From CBFDBF01 sp050295355 (GTDB lineage Bacteria > Pseudomonadota > Gammaproteobacteria > Chromatiales > Chromatiaceae), in assembly GCA_050295355.1 (NCBI GenBank), contig JBNKPL010000097.1:1-8517 (forward strand): a DNA stretch of 8,517 bases, in the 5' to 3' direction. The notes beneath the pieces were generated by a model, which had not been told where the DNA came from, made no database searches, and saw only the letters and a program-made list of their open reading frames with translations. This document shows, piece after piece, positions 1 through 5,040 of this stretch (positions are counted from its first letter, which is position 1; each line of letters begins with the position of its first letter). Position numbers and translations under genes: made by a program.

Positions 1-89
1 CATCCATGCGCCCGCGGCATACCGTCCATCCTGGACATCACCGCTCCTGCGCATCCATGCGCCCGCGGCATACCGTCCATCCTGGACAT
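1..89. repeat. Two direct copies of a 38-bp repeat, 51-bp period
   Basis: Positions 1-38 and 52-89 are identical 38-bp copies separated by a 13-bp spacer (39-51), so the period is 51 bp. The array is cut by the window edge and may continue to the left. Each copy contains short self-complementary parts: GCAT-CC-ATGC (complete in the second copy, since the first loses its leading G at the edge) and GTCCA-TCC-TGGAC, with a CG-rich GCCCGCGGC between them. The copies could therefore fold as strings of small hairpins. Because 51 is a multiple of three, one frame stays open across the repeats, but it runs antisense into the iron-sulfur carrier gene and looks like an artefact. The array lies just beyond that gene's terminator. 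Its function is unknown; a dispersed intergenic repeat is the likeliest explanation. Confidence 0.85.
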
Positions 90-128
90 AAAAAAACCGC
101 GGAGGTAATCATACCATCCGCGGTTTTT
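90..128 (-). terminator. Rho-independent terminator of the iron-sulfur carrier gene
   Basis: The arms AAAAACCGCGGA (92-103) and TCCGCGGTTTTT (117-128) are perfectly complementary. Inside them GGTA (104-107) can pair with TACC (112-115). Read on the minus strand, the GC-rich stem is followed by a run of seven T (96-90). It lies 21 bp beyond the stop codon of the minus-strand gene at 150-524. The plus strand also has five T after the stem, so it may work in both directions and insulate that gene from whatever lies to the left. Confidence 0.9.
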
Positions 129-149
129 GTTCCAGCAACGGAAGCGGGA

Positions 150-524
150 TCAGGAGCAGCCACCACCCTGGCTGGAGCCGCAGGTACCGCAACCGCTGGC
201 GCCTTCAATGGGCTGCAGGTTGTTAAAGACGAAGCTGGCCTGCCCCATCTCCTGGTCCACATAGTCGATCTCCACGCCGCGCAGGTACTGCATGGTGCCT
301 TCGTCCACGATCACCTTGAAACCCTCGCACTGCAGGACTCCGTCGTTGTCGTTGATCTGGTCGGTAAAGGTCATGCCGAAGCTGACGCCGCTGCAGCCGC
401 CCGGGGCCGCATAGACACGGATACCTTGAATCTCCTCTTCCACCTGTTGGACAAGCTCCGCCATCTTGGCCTGGGCCGGGCTGCTTACGGTGAGGTCGAG
501 GCTGGTCGCATTAGTCTCGCTCAT
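150..524 (-). CDS. erpA: A-type iron-sulfur cluster carrier, ErpA/IscA (HesB) family
   Basis: 124-residue cytoplasmic protein of the HesB/IscA family, which receives Fe-S clusters from the scaffold system and hands them to apo-proteins. Visible hallmarks are GGCSG (residues 42-46, Cys44), the central FKVIVDEGTMQYLRGVEIDY segment, FVFNNLQP, and a Cys/Gly-rich C-terminus. E. coli ErpA is 114 residues and ends in a CGCG motif; here the tail reads CGTCG (Cys112, Cys115), with further cysteines at 66 and 123, so the C-terminal ligand spacing is CxxC instead of CxC. The start is taken as ATG at 524 because a GGAG Shine-Dalgarno lies six bases upstream; a GTG in the same frame at 536 overlaps that SD and is unlikely. 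The gene has its own terminator and a candidate promoter. The ErpA name is preferred over IscA because no isc genes are adjacent, but the subfamily is not certain. Confidence 0.88.
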   Translation of the reverse strand: MSETNATSLDLTVSSPAQAKMAELVQQVEEEIQGIRVYAAPGGCSGVSFGMTFTDQINDNDGVLQCEGFKVIVDEGTMQYLRGVEIDYVDQEMGQASFVFNNLQPIEGASGCGTCGSSQGGGCS

Positions 525-530
525 TGAAAA

Positions 531-534
531 CTCC
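531..534 (-). promoter_or_regulatory. Shine-Dalgarno of the iron-sulfur carrier gene
   Basis: GGAG on the minus strand, six bases (TTTTCA) before the ATG at 524. It decides the start: the in-frame GTG at 536-534 shares its last G with this SD and has no SD of its own. Confidence 0.8.
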
Positions 535-558
535 ACTTTACAAACTTAAAGATGCCTC

Positions 559-567
559 ATTCTATCA
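559..567 (-). promoter_or_regulatory. Candidate extended -10 promoter for the iron-sulfur carrier gene
   Basis: On the minus strand the sequence reads TGATAGAAT, an extended -10 element (TGn followed by a hexamer matching TATAAT at 5 of 6 positions). No good -35 hexamer is seen, which fits an extended -10 promoter. Transcription would start near 552, giving a leader of about 28 bases that contains the GGAG. It would let the carrier gene be transcribed independently of the upstream DUF5063 gene. I could not make out an IscR-type operator. Confidence 0.45.
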
Positions 568-638
568 TGGGCATCGGAACAAAACATAGTCTTTTGGTAG
601 GGTATTGTCCGCGAAGATTACGGGGTGATTGGGAATTA

Positions 639-1115
639 TCAGGTGTTTTTTCCGCTGCGGGCGTTCAGCTCGTAGAGATGACGGGAGGCATCCACAAGAT
701 GCTGTCCCCAGTGAAAACGGTAACCAGTGTGCCAACTTCCCTCCGCAAGAGTCGGCTCCTCTTCCCACAGGTTCAGCCCCTGTTTGAGCTCACAATAAAT
801 ATCGGTCAGATCGTCGGCCAGACTGCCGGTCATCGCCTGACCGTCGTAGGCCACGTCAAACTCCATCCAGTAGCCGTCGTTGGCGCCTAGCATGCGCCGC
901 AGCCGGGAAAATATCTCAAACCGGGTGTCTAGATCCTCTTCCACCACGGGAAGGCCGGTCTCTCCCGCCTCCTCCAGGGAGTCCACCGCAACCTGCAGCC
1001 GGGGCAGCAGCAGGGCCATATCCTGCAGCCAGGCTTGATCCATTTCGTGCGCCCGCTCAATCAGTTCGCAGAAACTCTGCGCCAGTTCCGCCAGCTTGCC
1101 TTTCTCGATGACCAT
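639..1115 (-). CDS. DUF5063 domain protein
   Basis: 158 residues, acidic and probably mostly helical, with no signal peptide or membrane segment. It resembles the DUF5063 family as I know it: an N-terminal helix (LAQSFCELIERA), then GYWMEFDV (81-88), SLADDLTDIYCELKQGL (98-114), and near the C-terminus RFHWGQHLVDASRHL (133-147), where the paired His residues of HWGQH are the most distinctive feature. The family has no established function that I know of. The start is ATG at 1115, with GGGAG about ten bases upstream; the open frame extends further up only as non-protein-like sequence running through the intergenic gap and antisense to thiD. The gene lies upstream of the iron-sulfur carrier on the same strand, 114 bp away, so they may share some transcripts. 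No terminator is visible between them. Confidence 0.82.
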   Translation of the reverse strand: MVIEKGKLAELAQSFCELIERAHEMDQAWLQDMALLLPRLQVAVDSLEEAGETGLPVVEEDLDTRFEIFSRLRRMLGANDGYWMEFDVAYDGQAMTGSLADDLTDIYCELKQGLNLWEEEPTLAEGSWHTGYRFHWGQHLVDASRHLYELNARSGKNT

Positions 1116-1296
1116 GAATTTACCGCTCCCGCTACAAGAGCATGTAAAATGAGTGTAGACAAAATTGATGCGAGGGTTGGGAAAATTCTGTTTATGAGGC
1201 CGAATATGGCGATAAATTGCTCGATTGGCCGCCAATTCCTTAGAACTGATCTCATAATTTCCTACTAACCACATCACCAATAAACCACCCGCTTCC

Positions 1297-2094
1297 ATGT
1301 CGACCAGCAAACCCGCCCCCATCGTCCTCTCCATCTCCGGCCACGACCCCTGCGGGGGCGCGGGCATCCAGGCCGATATCGAGGCCATCGCGGCCGGAGG
1401 CGGCCGCGCCGCCACGATCATCACCTGTCTCACGGACCAGGACACCAGCAATGTCTATGGACTGACGCCCGTCCCCGCGGAACTGATGGAGCAGCAGGCC
1501 AACAGCATACTGAGCGACCTGCCCGTGGCCGTGATCAAGATCGGCCTGATCGGCAGCGCGGAGACCGCCGCGCATATCGCCACCCTGCTGCAGGAGCACC
1601 CCTCCATCCCGGTGGTGCTCGACCCGGTGCTGGCCGCGGGCGGCGGCACCGAACTGGCGGGACAGGAGTTGATCCGGGCGCTGCGCACCCAGCTGCTCCC
1701 CCGGGTACTGCTGGCGACCCCCAACAGCGTGGAGGCGCGACGGCTCACGGGGGAAGAGGATCTGGATCGGGCGGCGCAGCAACTCCTCGACCTGGGATGC
1801 AAAAATCTCCTGCTCACGGGCACCCACGAACCGGGCGGCAACGTGGTCAACCGGCTCTACACCAGCGACTGCGAGACCGTATCCTGGCGCTGGCCCCGGC
1901 TGGAGGGCGAATACCACGGTTCCGGCTGCACCCTCGCCTCCGCCGTGGCGGTGCGGCTGGCCCGCGGCCTCTCCATGCGCCAGGCGGTGGAACGGGCCCA
2001 GCGGTATACCTGGGATGCCCTTTCCCAGGCGGAGCGCCCGGGCAGGGGCCAGGCCCTGCCCACCCGTCTGCACCACTGCCCCGATAAACGCTAA
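1297..2094 (+). CDS. thiD: Hydroxymethylpyrimidine (phosphate) kinase ThiD
   Basis: 265-residue cytoplasmic kinase of the ribokinase-like ThiD family. It phosphorylates HMP and HMP-phosphate to HMP-pyrophosphate, the pyrimidine half of thiamine. Motifs in order: SGHDPCGGAGIQADI (14-28), corresponding to the family's SGSDPSGGAGIQAD; TCLTDQDT (43-50), with the pyrimidine-contacting Gln position at 48; KIGLIGS (81-87); DPVLAAGGG (109-117); TPNSVEA (141-147); and HGSGCTLASA (207-216), the anion hole with catalytic Cys211. Departures from the common enzyme (His-Asp-Pro-Cys near the N-terminus, GSGC instead of GTGC) suggest a divergent subgroup. It starts at ATG 1297 with no recognisable Shine-Dalgarno: the 30 bases upstream are C/A-rich. 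It is the first gene of thiD-thiE-hemL. No convincing promoter was found in the 181-bp divergent gap, and no TPP riboswitch is seen. Confidence 0.93.
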   Translation: MSTSKPAPIVLSISGHDPCGGAGIQADIEAIAAGGGRAATIITCLTDQDTSNVYGLTPVPAELMEQQANSILSDLPVAVIKIGLIGSAETAAHIATLLQEHPSIPVVLDPVLAAGGGTELAGQELIRALRTQLLPRVLLATPNSVEARRLTGEEDLDRAAQQLLDLGCKNLLLTGTHEPGGNVVNRLYTSDCETVSWRWPRLEGEYHGSGCTLASAVAVRLARGLSMRQAVERAQRYTWDALSQAERPGRGQALPTRLHHCPDKR

Positions 2095-2145
2095 GGGACC
2101 CCAGATTAAAGTAAAGCGATTGTGGGCAAGCGTAACTCGTTTTTT

Positions 2146-2184
2146 ACTCCCCCTCCCAACCTCCCCCACTCGTGGGGGAGGAGT
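2146..2184. repeat. C-rich/G-rich hairpin repeat between thiD and thiE
   Basis: CCTCCCCCA (2160-2168) pairs perfectly with TGGGGGAGG (2173-2181) around a CTCG loop. An outer ACTCC (2146-2150) can pair with GGAGT (2180-2184) as an alternative, with CCCTCCCAA looped out. It resembles a hairpin element (C-rich arm, short spacer, G-rich arm) that I recall as dispersed between genes in many proteobacteria. No T-run follows it, so it is not a simple terminator. It ends 16 bases before the thiE start and close to its ribosome site, so it could damp thiE translation or stabilise the mRNA. That role is inferred only. Confidence 0.7.
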
Positions 2185-2190
2185 TAATCC

Positions 2191-2194
2191 GAGG
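2191..2194 (+). promoter_or_regulatory. Shine-Dalgarno of thiE
   Basis: GAGG, six bases before ATG 2201. It selects this start over the longer open frame, whose upstream part overlaps thiD and the hairpin repeat and shows no protein-like sequence. Confidence 0.75.
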
Positions 2195-2200
2195 TTCCAG

Positions 2201-2833
2201 ATGCGCCACCGTAAACTGAGAGGCCTCTACGCCATCACCGACACCGTGCTTGCCGTGGATTCGGATCTGGCGGCCCAGGTAGCCCTCGCCCTGGAGGGCG
2301 GCGCCCGCGTCATCCAGTACCGCGACAAGATATCCTCTGCCGAAAAGCGGCTGGAGACCGCCATGGCCATCCGCGAATGCTGCCGGGAACACCACGCCCT
2401 GTTCATCATAAACGACGACCTGGAGCTGGCATTCCACAGCGGCGCCGACGGCATCCACCTGGGCCGGGACGACACCGACCCCACCGCGGCGCGTGAACGG
2501 CTGGGGAAGGACGCCATCATCGGCCTCTCCTGCTACAACGATCTGCCACGCGCCCTGGCGGCGCAGGAGGCTGGGGTGGACTACATCGCCTTCGGCCGCT
2601 TTTTTCCCTCCAACACCAAACCCGAGGCGGTGCAGGCCGATGTGGAACTACTCCATCGGGCCCGCCCCCGGCTCACCATTCCTATAGTTGCCATCGGCGG
2701 AATAACCCCGGAGAATGGCGGCTCCCTGGTGGAGGCAGGCGCGGACATGCTCGCCGCGATCCACGCCGTATTCGGCCAGCCCGATATCCGCGCCGCCTGC
2801 CGACGCTTTGCGCAGTTATTTGAACAATCCTAA
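2201..2833 (+). CDS. thiE: Thiamine-phosphate synthase ThiE
   Basis: 210-residue TIM-barrel enzyme that joins HMP-pyrophosphate (made by ThiD, encoded just upstream) to the thiazole phosphate, giving thiamine monophosphate in the cytoplasm. Family motifs are complete: LYAITD (9-14), QYRDK (39-43), INDD (70-73) for pyrophosphate/Mg binding, GIHLGRDD (84-91), IGLSCYND (107-114), AFGRFFPSNTK (130-140), AIGGITPEN (164-172) and GADMLAAIHAVFG (180-192). The length is normal for stand-alone ThiE. The thiD-thiE gap is 106 bp and contains a hairpin repeat. The stop TAA (2831-2833) merges into the AGGAG that serves hemL, so thiE and hemL are clearly cotranscribed and probably translationally linked. 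Confidence 0.95.
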   Translation: MRHRKLRGLYAITDTVLAVDSDLAAQVALALEGGARVIQYRDKISSAEKRLETAMAIRECCREHHALFIINDDLELAFHSGADGIHLGRDDTDPTAARERLGKDAIIGLSCYNDLPRALAAQEAGVDYIAFGRFFPSNTKPEAVQADVELLHRARPRLTIPIVAIGGITPENGGSLVEAGADMLAAIHAVFGQPDIRAACRRFAQLFEQS

Positions 2834-2846
2834 GGAGAGAGCCCCC

Positions 2847-4133
2847 ATGTCCGGTTCCCACGATCTATTCACCCAGGCCCAGCACCACATCCCCGGCGGG
2901 GTCAACTCGCCCGTGCGCGCCTTCAAGGGCGTGGGCGGCGACCCGGTGTTCATCGACCGTGCCGAGGGGGCCTACACCTACGGCGCGGACGGCGCCCGCT
3001 ACATCGACTACGTGGGTTCCTGGGGACCCATGATCCTGGGCCACGCCCATCCCGAGGTGATCGCCGCCGTGGGCGAGGTGATCAAAAAAGGACTCTCCTT
3101 CGGCGCCCCCACGGAGTTGGAGACCCGCATGGCCGACAAGGTGTGCGAACTGGTCCCCTCCATGGATCTGGTGCGCATGGTCAGCTCGGGCACCGAGGCC
3201 ACCATGAGCGCCATCCGTCTGGCGCGCGGCTACACGGGGCGGGACAAGATCGTGAAATTCGAGGGCTGCTACCACGGCCACTCCGACTCCCTGCTGGTGA
3301 AGGCGGGATCGGGCGCCCTGACCCTGGGCGAGCCCAGCTCCCCCGGCGTCCCCGCCTCTCTGGCGGAGCACACCATCACCCTGGACTACAACGACCTGGC
3401 GCAGGTGCAGCAGACCTTCGCCGAGATCGGCGGCCAGATCGCCTGCATCATCGTGGAACCGGTGGCGGGCAACATGAACTGCATCCCCCCCGTGCCCGGC
3501 TTCCTGGAAGGACTGCGCGCGGTGTGCGACCAGCACGGCACGGTGCTCATTTTCGACGAAGTGATGACCGGCTTCCGCACCGCCCTCGGCGGGGTGCAGG
3601 GGCTCTACGGCATCACCCCTGACCTCACCACCCTGGGCAAGGTGATCGGCGGCGGCATGCCCGTGGGCGCCTTCGGCGGCAAACGGGCGATCATGGAGAA
3701 GATCGCGCCCCTCGGCCCCGTCTATCAGGCCGGGACCCTGTCGGGCAACCCGGTGGCCATGACCGCCGGCCTCAAGACCCTGGAACTGATCGCCCAGCCC
3801 GGCTTCTTCGACGAGCTGACCCGCAAGACCGCTACCCTGGTGGACGGCATCATGGAACAGGCGAAGGGCGCCGGTGTCCCCCTCACCAGCAACCAGGTGG
3901 GCGGCATGTTCGGCCTCTTCTTCACCGATGCGGAGAAGGTCACCGACTTCGCCGGTTCCATGGCCTGCGACCAGGAGCGATTCAAGGCGTTCTTCCACGC
4001 CATGCTGGATCGTGGCGTCTATCTCGCACCCTCCGCCTTTGAGGCCGGGTTCGTCTCCGCCGCCCACAGCGAGGCCGACATCACGGCCACCATCCAGGCA
4101 GCCGGGGAAGCCTTCAAGGAACTCATCTCATAA
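2847..4133 (+). CDS. hemL: Glutamate-1-semialdehyde 2,1-aminomutase HemL
   Basis: 428 residues, close to the usual 426. It is a class-III aminotransferase-fold, PLP-dependent cytoplasmic enzyme that converts glutamate-1-semialdehyde to 5-aminolevulinate, completing the C5 route to heme and other tetrapyrroles. Motifs: PGGVNSPVRAF near the N-terminus, SSGTEATMSAIRLAR (113-127), CYHGHSD (141-147), EPVAGNMN (204-211), DEVMTGFR (237-244), and TTLGKVIGGGMPVGAFGG, where Lys265 is the Schiff-base lysine at the same number as in E. coli. The start is ATG 2847 with AGGAG nine bases upstream; the open frame before it overlaps thiE in another frame and is not coding. The thiD-thiE-hemL order is common in Gammaproteobacteria. 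No terminator with a T-tract follows it. Confidence 0.97.
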   Translation: MSGSHDLFTQAQHHIPGGVNSPVRAFKGVGGDPVFIDRAEGAYTYGADGARYIDYVGSWGPMILGHAHPEVIAAVGEVIKKGLSFGAPTELETRMADKVCELVPSMDLVRMVSSGTEATMSAIRLARGYTGRDKIVKFEGCYHGHSDSLLVKAGSGALTLGEPSSPGVPASLAEHTITLDYNDLAQVQQTFAEIGGQIACIIVEPVAGNMNCIPPVPGFLEGLRAVCDQHGTVLIFDEVMTGFRTALGGVQGLYGITPDLTTLGKVIGGGMPVGAFGGKRAIMEKIAPLGPVYQAGTLSGNPVAMTAGLKTLELIAQPGFFDELTRKTATLVDGIMEQAKGAGVPLTSNQVGGMFGLFFTDAEKVTDFAGSMACDQERFKAFFHAMLDRGVYLAPSAFEAGFVSAAHSEADITATIQAAGEAFKELIS

Positions 4134-4179
4134 GCGGCGGCTGAACACCCTCCGTGTAGGAGGTCCGAGCCAATTCATT

Positions 4180-4250
4180 TTTTCACCACAGGGATCACAG
4201 AGATAAAGAAGGCATGCCTCTGTGAACCCCTGTGACCTCTGTGGTGGAAA
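4180..4250. repeat. Imperfect inverted repeat of the CACAGAG type
   Basis: Positions 4180-4200 pair with 4230-4250 over 21 bp, with one mismatch (4194/4236) and two G-T wobbles. The core is ACCACAG opposite CTGTGGT and TCACAG opposite CTGTGA. The 29-base centre contains the palindrome AGGCATGCCT (4210-4219). It resembles the CACAGAG-rich palindromes I recall scattered between genes of many gammaproteobacteria. No T-run follows it on either strand, so it is not an intrinsic terminator, although it could act as an mRNA 3' end stabiliser for hemL. Confidence 0.75.
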
Positions 4251-4291
4251 CAAACCCCGGTTGGCTAACACTGCGCATTTTCAAACCACGC

Positions 4292-4318
4292 AATTCGCGC
4301 CTGAAGGCGCTCCTACAG
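4292..4318 (-). repeat. REP-like hairpin with GTAGGAG head
   Basis: Read on the minus strand it begins TGTAGGAG (4317-4310) and overlaps a stem GCGCCT-TC-AGGCGC (4310-4297) that ends in CGAATT. This is the layout of the GTAGGAG-headed REP sequences of Pseudomonas, Xanthomonas and related bacteria, which are mobilised in trans by RAYT transposases. No RAYT gene is in the window. Confidence 0.7.
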
Positions 4319-4434
4319 GTGGCCGAATGGGCCTCTGTGCAAACACCCTGTCCCCAGGACAATTCGGGTTAAGACTGCCTTAAGAAAGCATCGATAGCAT
4401 AAGCGTACATTCGATCATCCATCATGGAATCTCT

Positions 4435-5040
4435 ATGTACGCCAAGCGATTCTTTTATCTGCTCACCGCCGGAATTGCGCTTCTGCTTTGCGGCTTCGGC
4501 CTGGCCGAGACCATCCCCCTCTCCACGCTCCCGGAAACGGTCACCCTGGTTGGCGCCAGCAAGACCCTCCCCCTGGAGCCGCTGCTCCGCAAGCGGCCGC
4601 TGCTGATACTCGTCGCCTCCCACGCCACCTCGAACGTCCTGATTGAGGCGCCGGAACAGCTGACCCGGCAGGGCACGGTACTGCATGGCGAACAGATACT
4701 GGAGGTGGCGGCGGTGGCGGACGCCCCCTGGCTGGTAAAAAAACTGTTCATCGGTGCCGGTCTCCAGGACCTGCTTGAGCAACGCAACACCCGCCTCAGG
4801 GATTCCGTCCCCGACATCGATCACTCCGCCATCGTGATCGACCTGGATGGCGATATGGCCACCGCATTAAAGGCGAACGACCTGGGCAAGATGGGATACG
4901 CGGCGTTTCTGCTCCGGGAAGGCGACGCCCTGGAACTGGCCTACCAGGGAGCCATACAGGATGACAGCGAAATCGAAATAAACACCGCCGCAACGCATAT
5001 CGCCGACGCCGTTGCCGGCCTGTTGGAGGAGAACAAATAA
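4435..5040 (+). CDS. Exported protein, possible cysteine-less thioredoxin-like fold
   Basis: 201 residues. The N-terminus is a clear Sec signal (basic MYAKR, then a hydrophobic stretch to about residue 22) with probable cleavage after GLA (residue 24). The LLLC at 16-19 is not a proper lipobox, so a soluble periplasmic protein is expected. The mature part has no cysteine. Its strand-helix pattern (RPLLILVASHATSNVLI, then LEVAAVADAPWLVKKLF, then SAIVIDLDGDMATAL and YAAFLLREGDALELAYQG) recalls periplasmic thioredoxin-fold proteins of the YtfJ type, but this is only a shape impression and I do not recognise the family. The start ATG 4435 has a weak GGA six bases upstream; an out-of-frame ATG lies at 4424. 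The TAA overlaps the next ATG by one base (TAATG), so the next gene is translationally coupled. Confidence 0.75.
   Translation: MYAKRFFYLLTAGIALLLCGFGLAETIPLSTLPETVTLVGASKTLPLEPLLRKRPLLILVASHATSNVLIEAPEQLTRQGTVLHGEQILEVAAVADAPWLVKKLFIGAGLQDLLEQRNTRLRDSVPDIDHSAIVIDLDGDMATALKANDLGKMGYAAFLLREGDALELAYQGAIQDDSEIEINTAATHIADAVAGLLEENK

Larger units (their letters stand above)
4134..4434. other. 301-bp intergenic region built largely of repeats
   Basis: No gene is seen here. From left to right it contains a TGTAGGAG head (4155-4162) like the start of a REP element, a long imperfect inverted repeat (4180-4250), a REP-like hairpin in the opposite orientation (4292-4317), a small hairpin TGTCC-CCA-GGACA (4349-4361), and two TTAAGA hexamers 11 bp apart (4369-4374 and 4380-4385). 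The two TGTAGGAG heads point toward each other, and each is followed by AATT 9 to 14 bases inward, so the whole block resembles a mosaic of two inverted REPs around a second repeat. The promoter for the downstream operon should lie near 4360-4425, but I found no good -35/-10 pair. Confidence 0.6.

Noticed and set aside
1..89. CRISPR array
   Set aside because: Only two repeat copies with a 13-bp spacer, far shorter than CRISPR spacers, and no cas genes.
6..527. 173-codon plus-strand open frame through the tandem repeats and opposite the iron-sulfur carrier gene
   Set aside because: It reads through a terminator hairpin and antisense to a clear family gene. The repeated peptide only reflects the 51-bp period being divisible by three.
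1224..1236. Small palindrome ATTGG-CCG-CCAAT in the thiD/DUF5063 divergent gap, and a CATAAT hexamer at 1253-1258
   Set aside because: Five-bp arms are expected by chance, and the hexamer has no matching -35 at a proper distance, so neither is called an operator or promoter.
1252..2169. 305-codon minus-strand open frame opposite thiD
   Set aside because: It has the composition of an antisense shadow, no recognisable motif, and conflicts with a complete ThiD.
2216..2221. CTGAGA, a core motif of TPP riboswitches, near the thiE start
   Set aside because: It lies inside the thiE coding sequence (codons 6-8), and the other conserved riboswitch segments are absent.
2865..4067. 400-codon open frame on the minus strand opposite hemL
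   Set aside because: It lies wholly within a convincing hemL and its product is a low-complexity Gly/His/Ala-rich string typical of the mirror frame of a GC-rich gene.
4180..4250. Inverted repeat as an intrinsic terminator of hemL
   Set aside because: No T-run follows the stem on the plus strand; the T-run at 4178-4183 is on the wrong side.
4261..4277. Sigma-54-like -24/-12 element (TTGGC, ten-base GG-to-GC gap, GCA)
   Set aside because: It keeps the GG and GC but misses most of the rest of the consensus, lies in a repeat-rich block about 160 bp from the first gene, and no activator site was seen.
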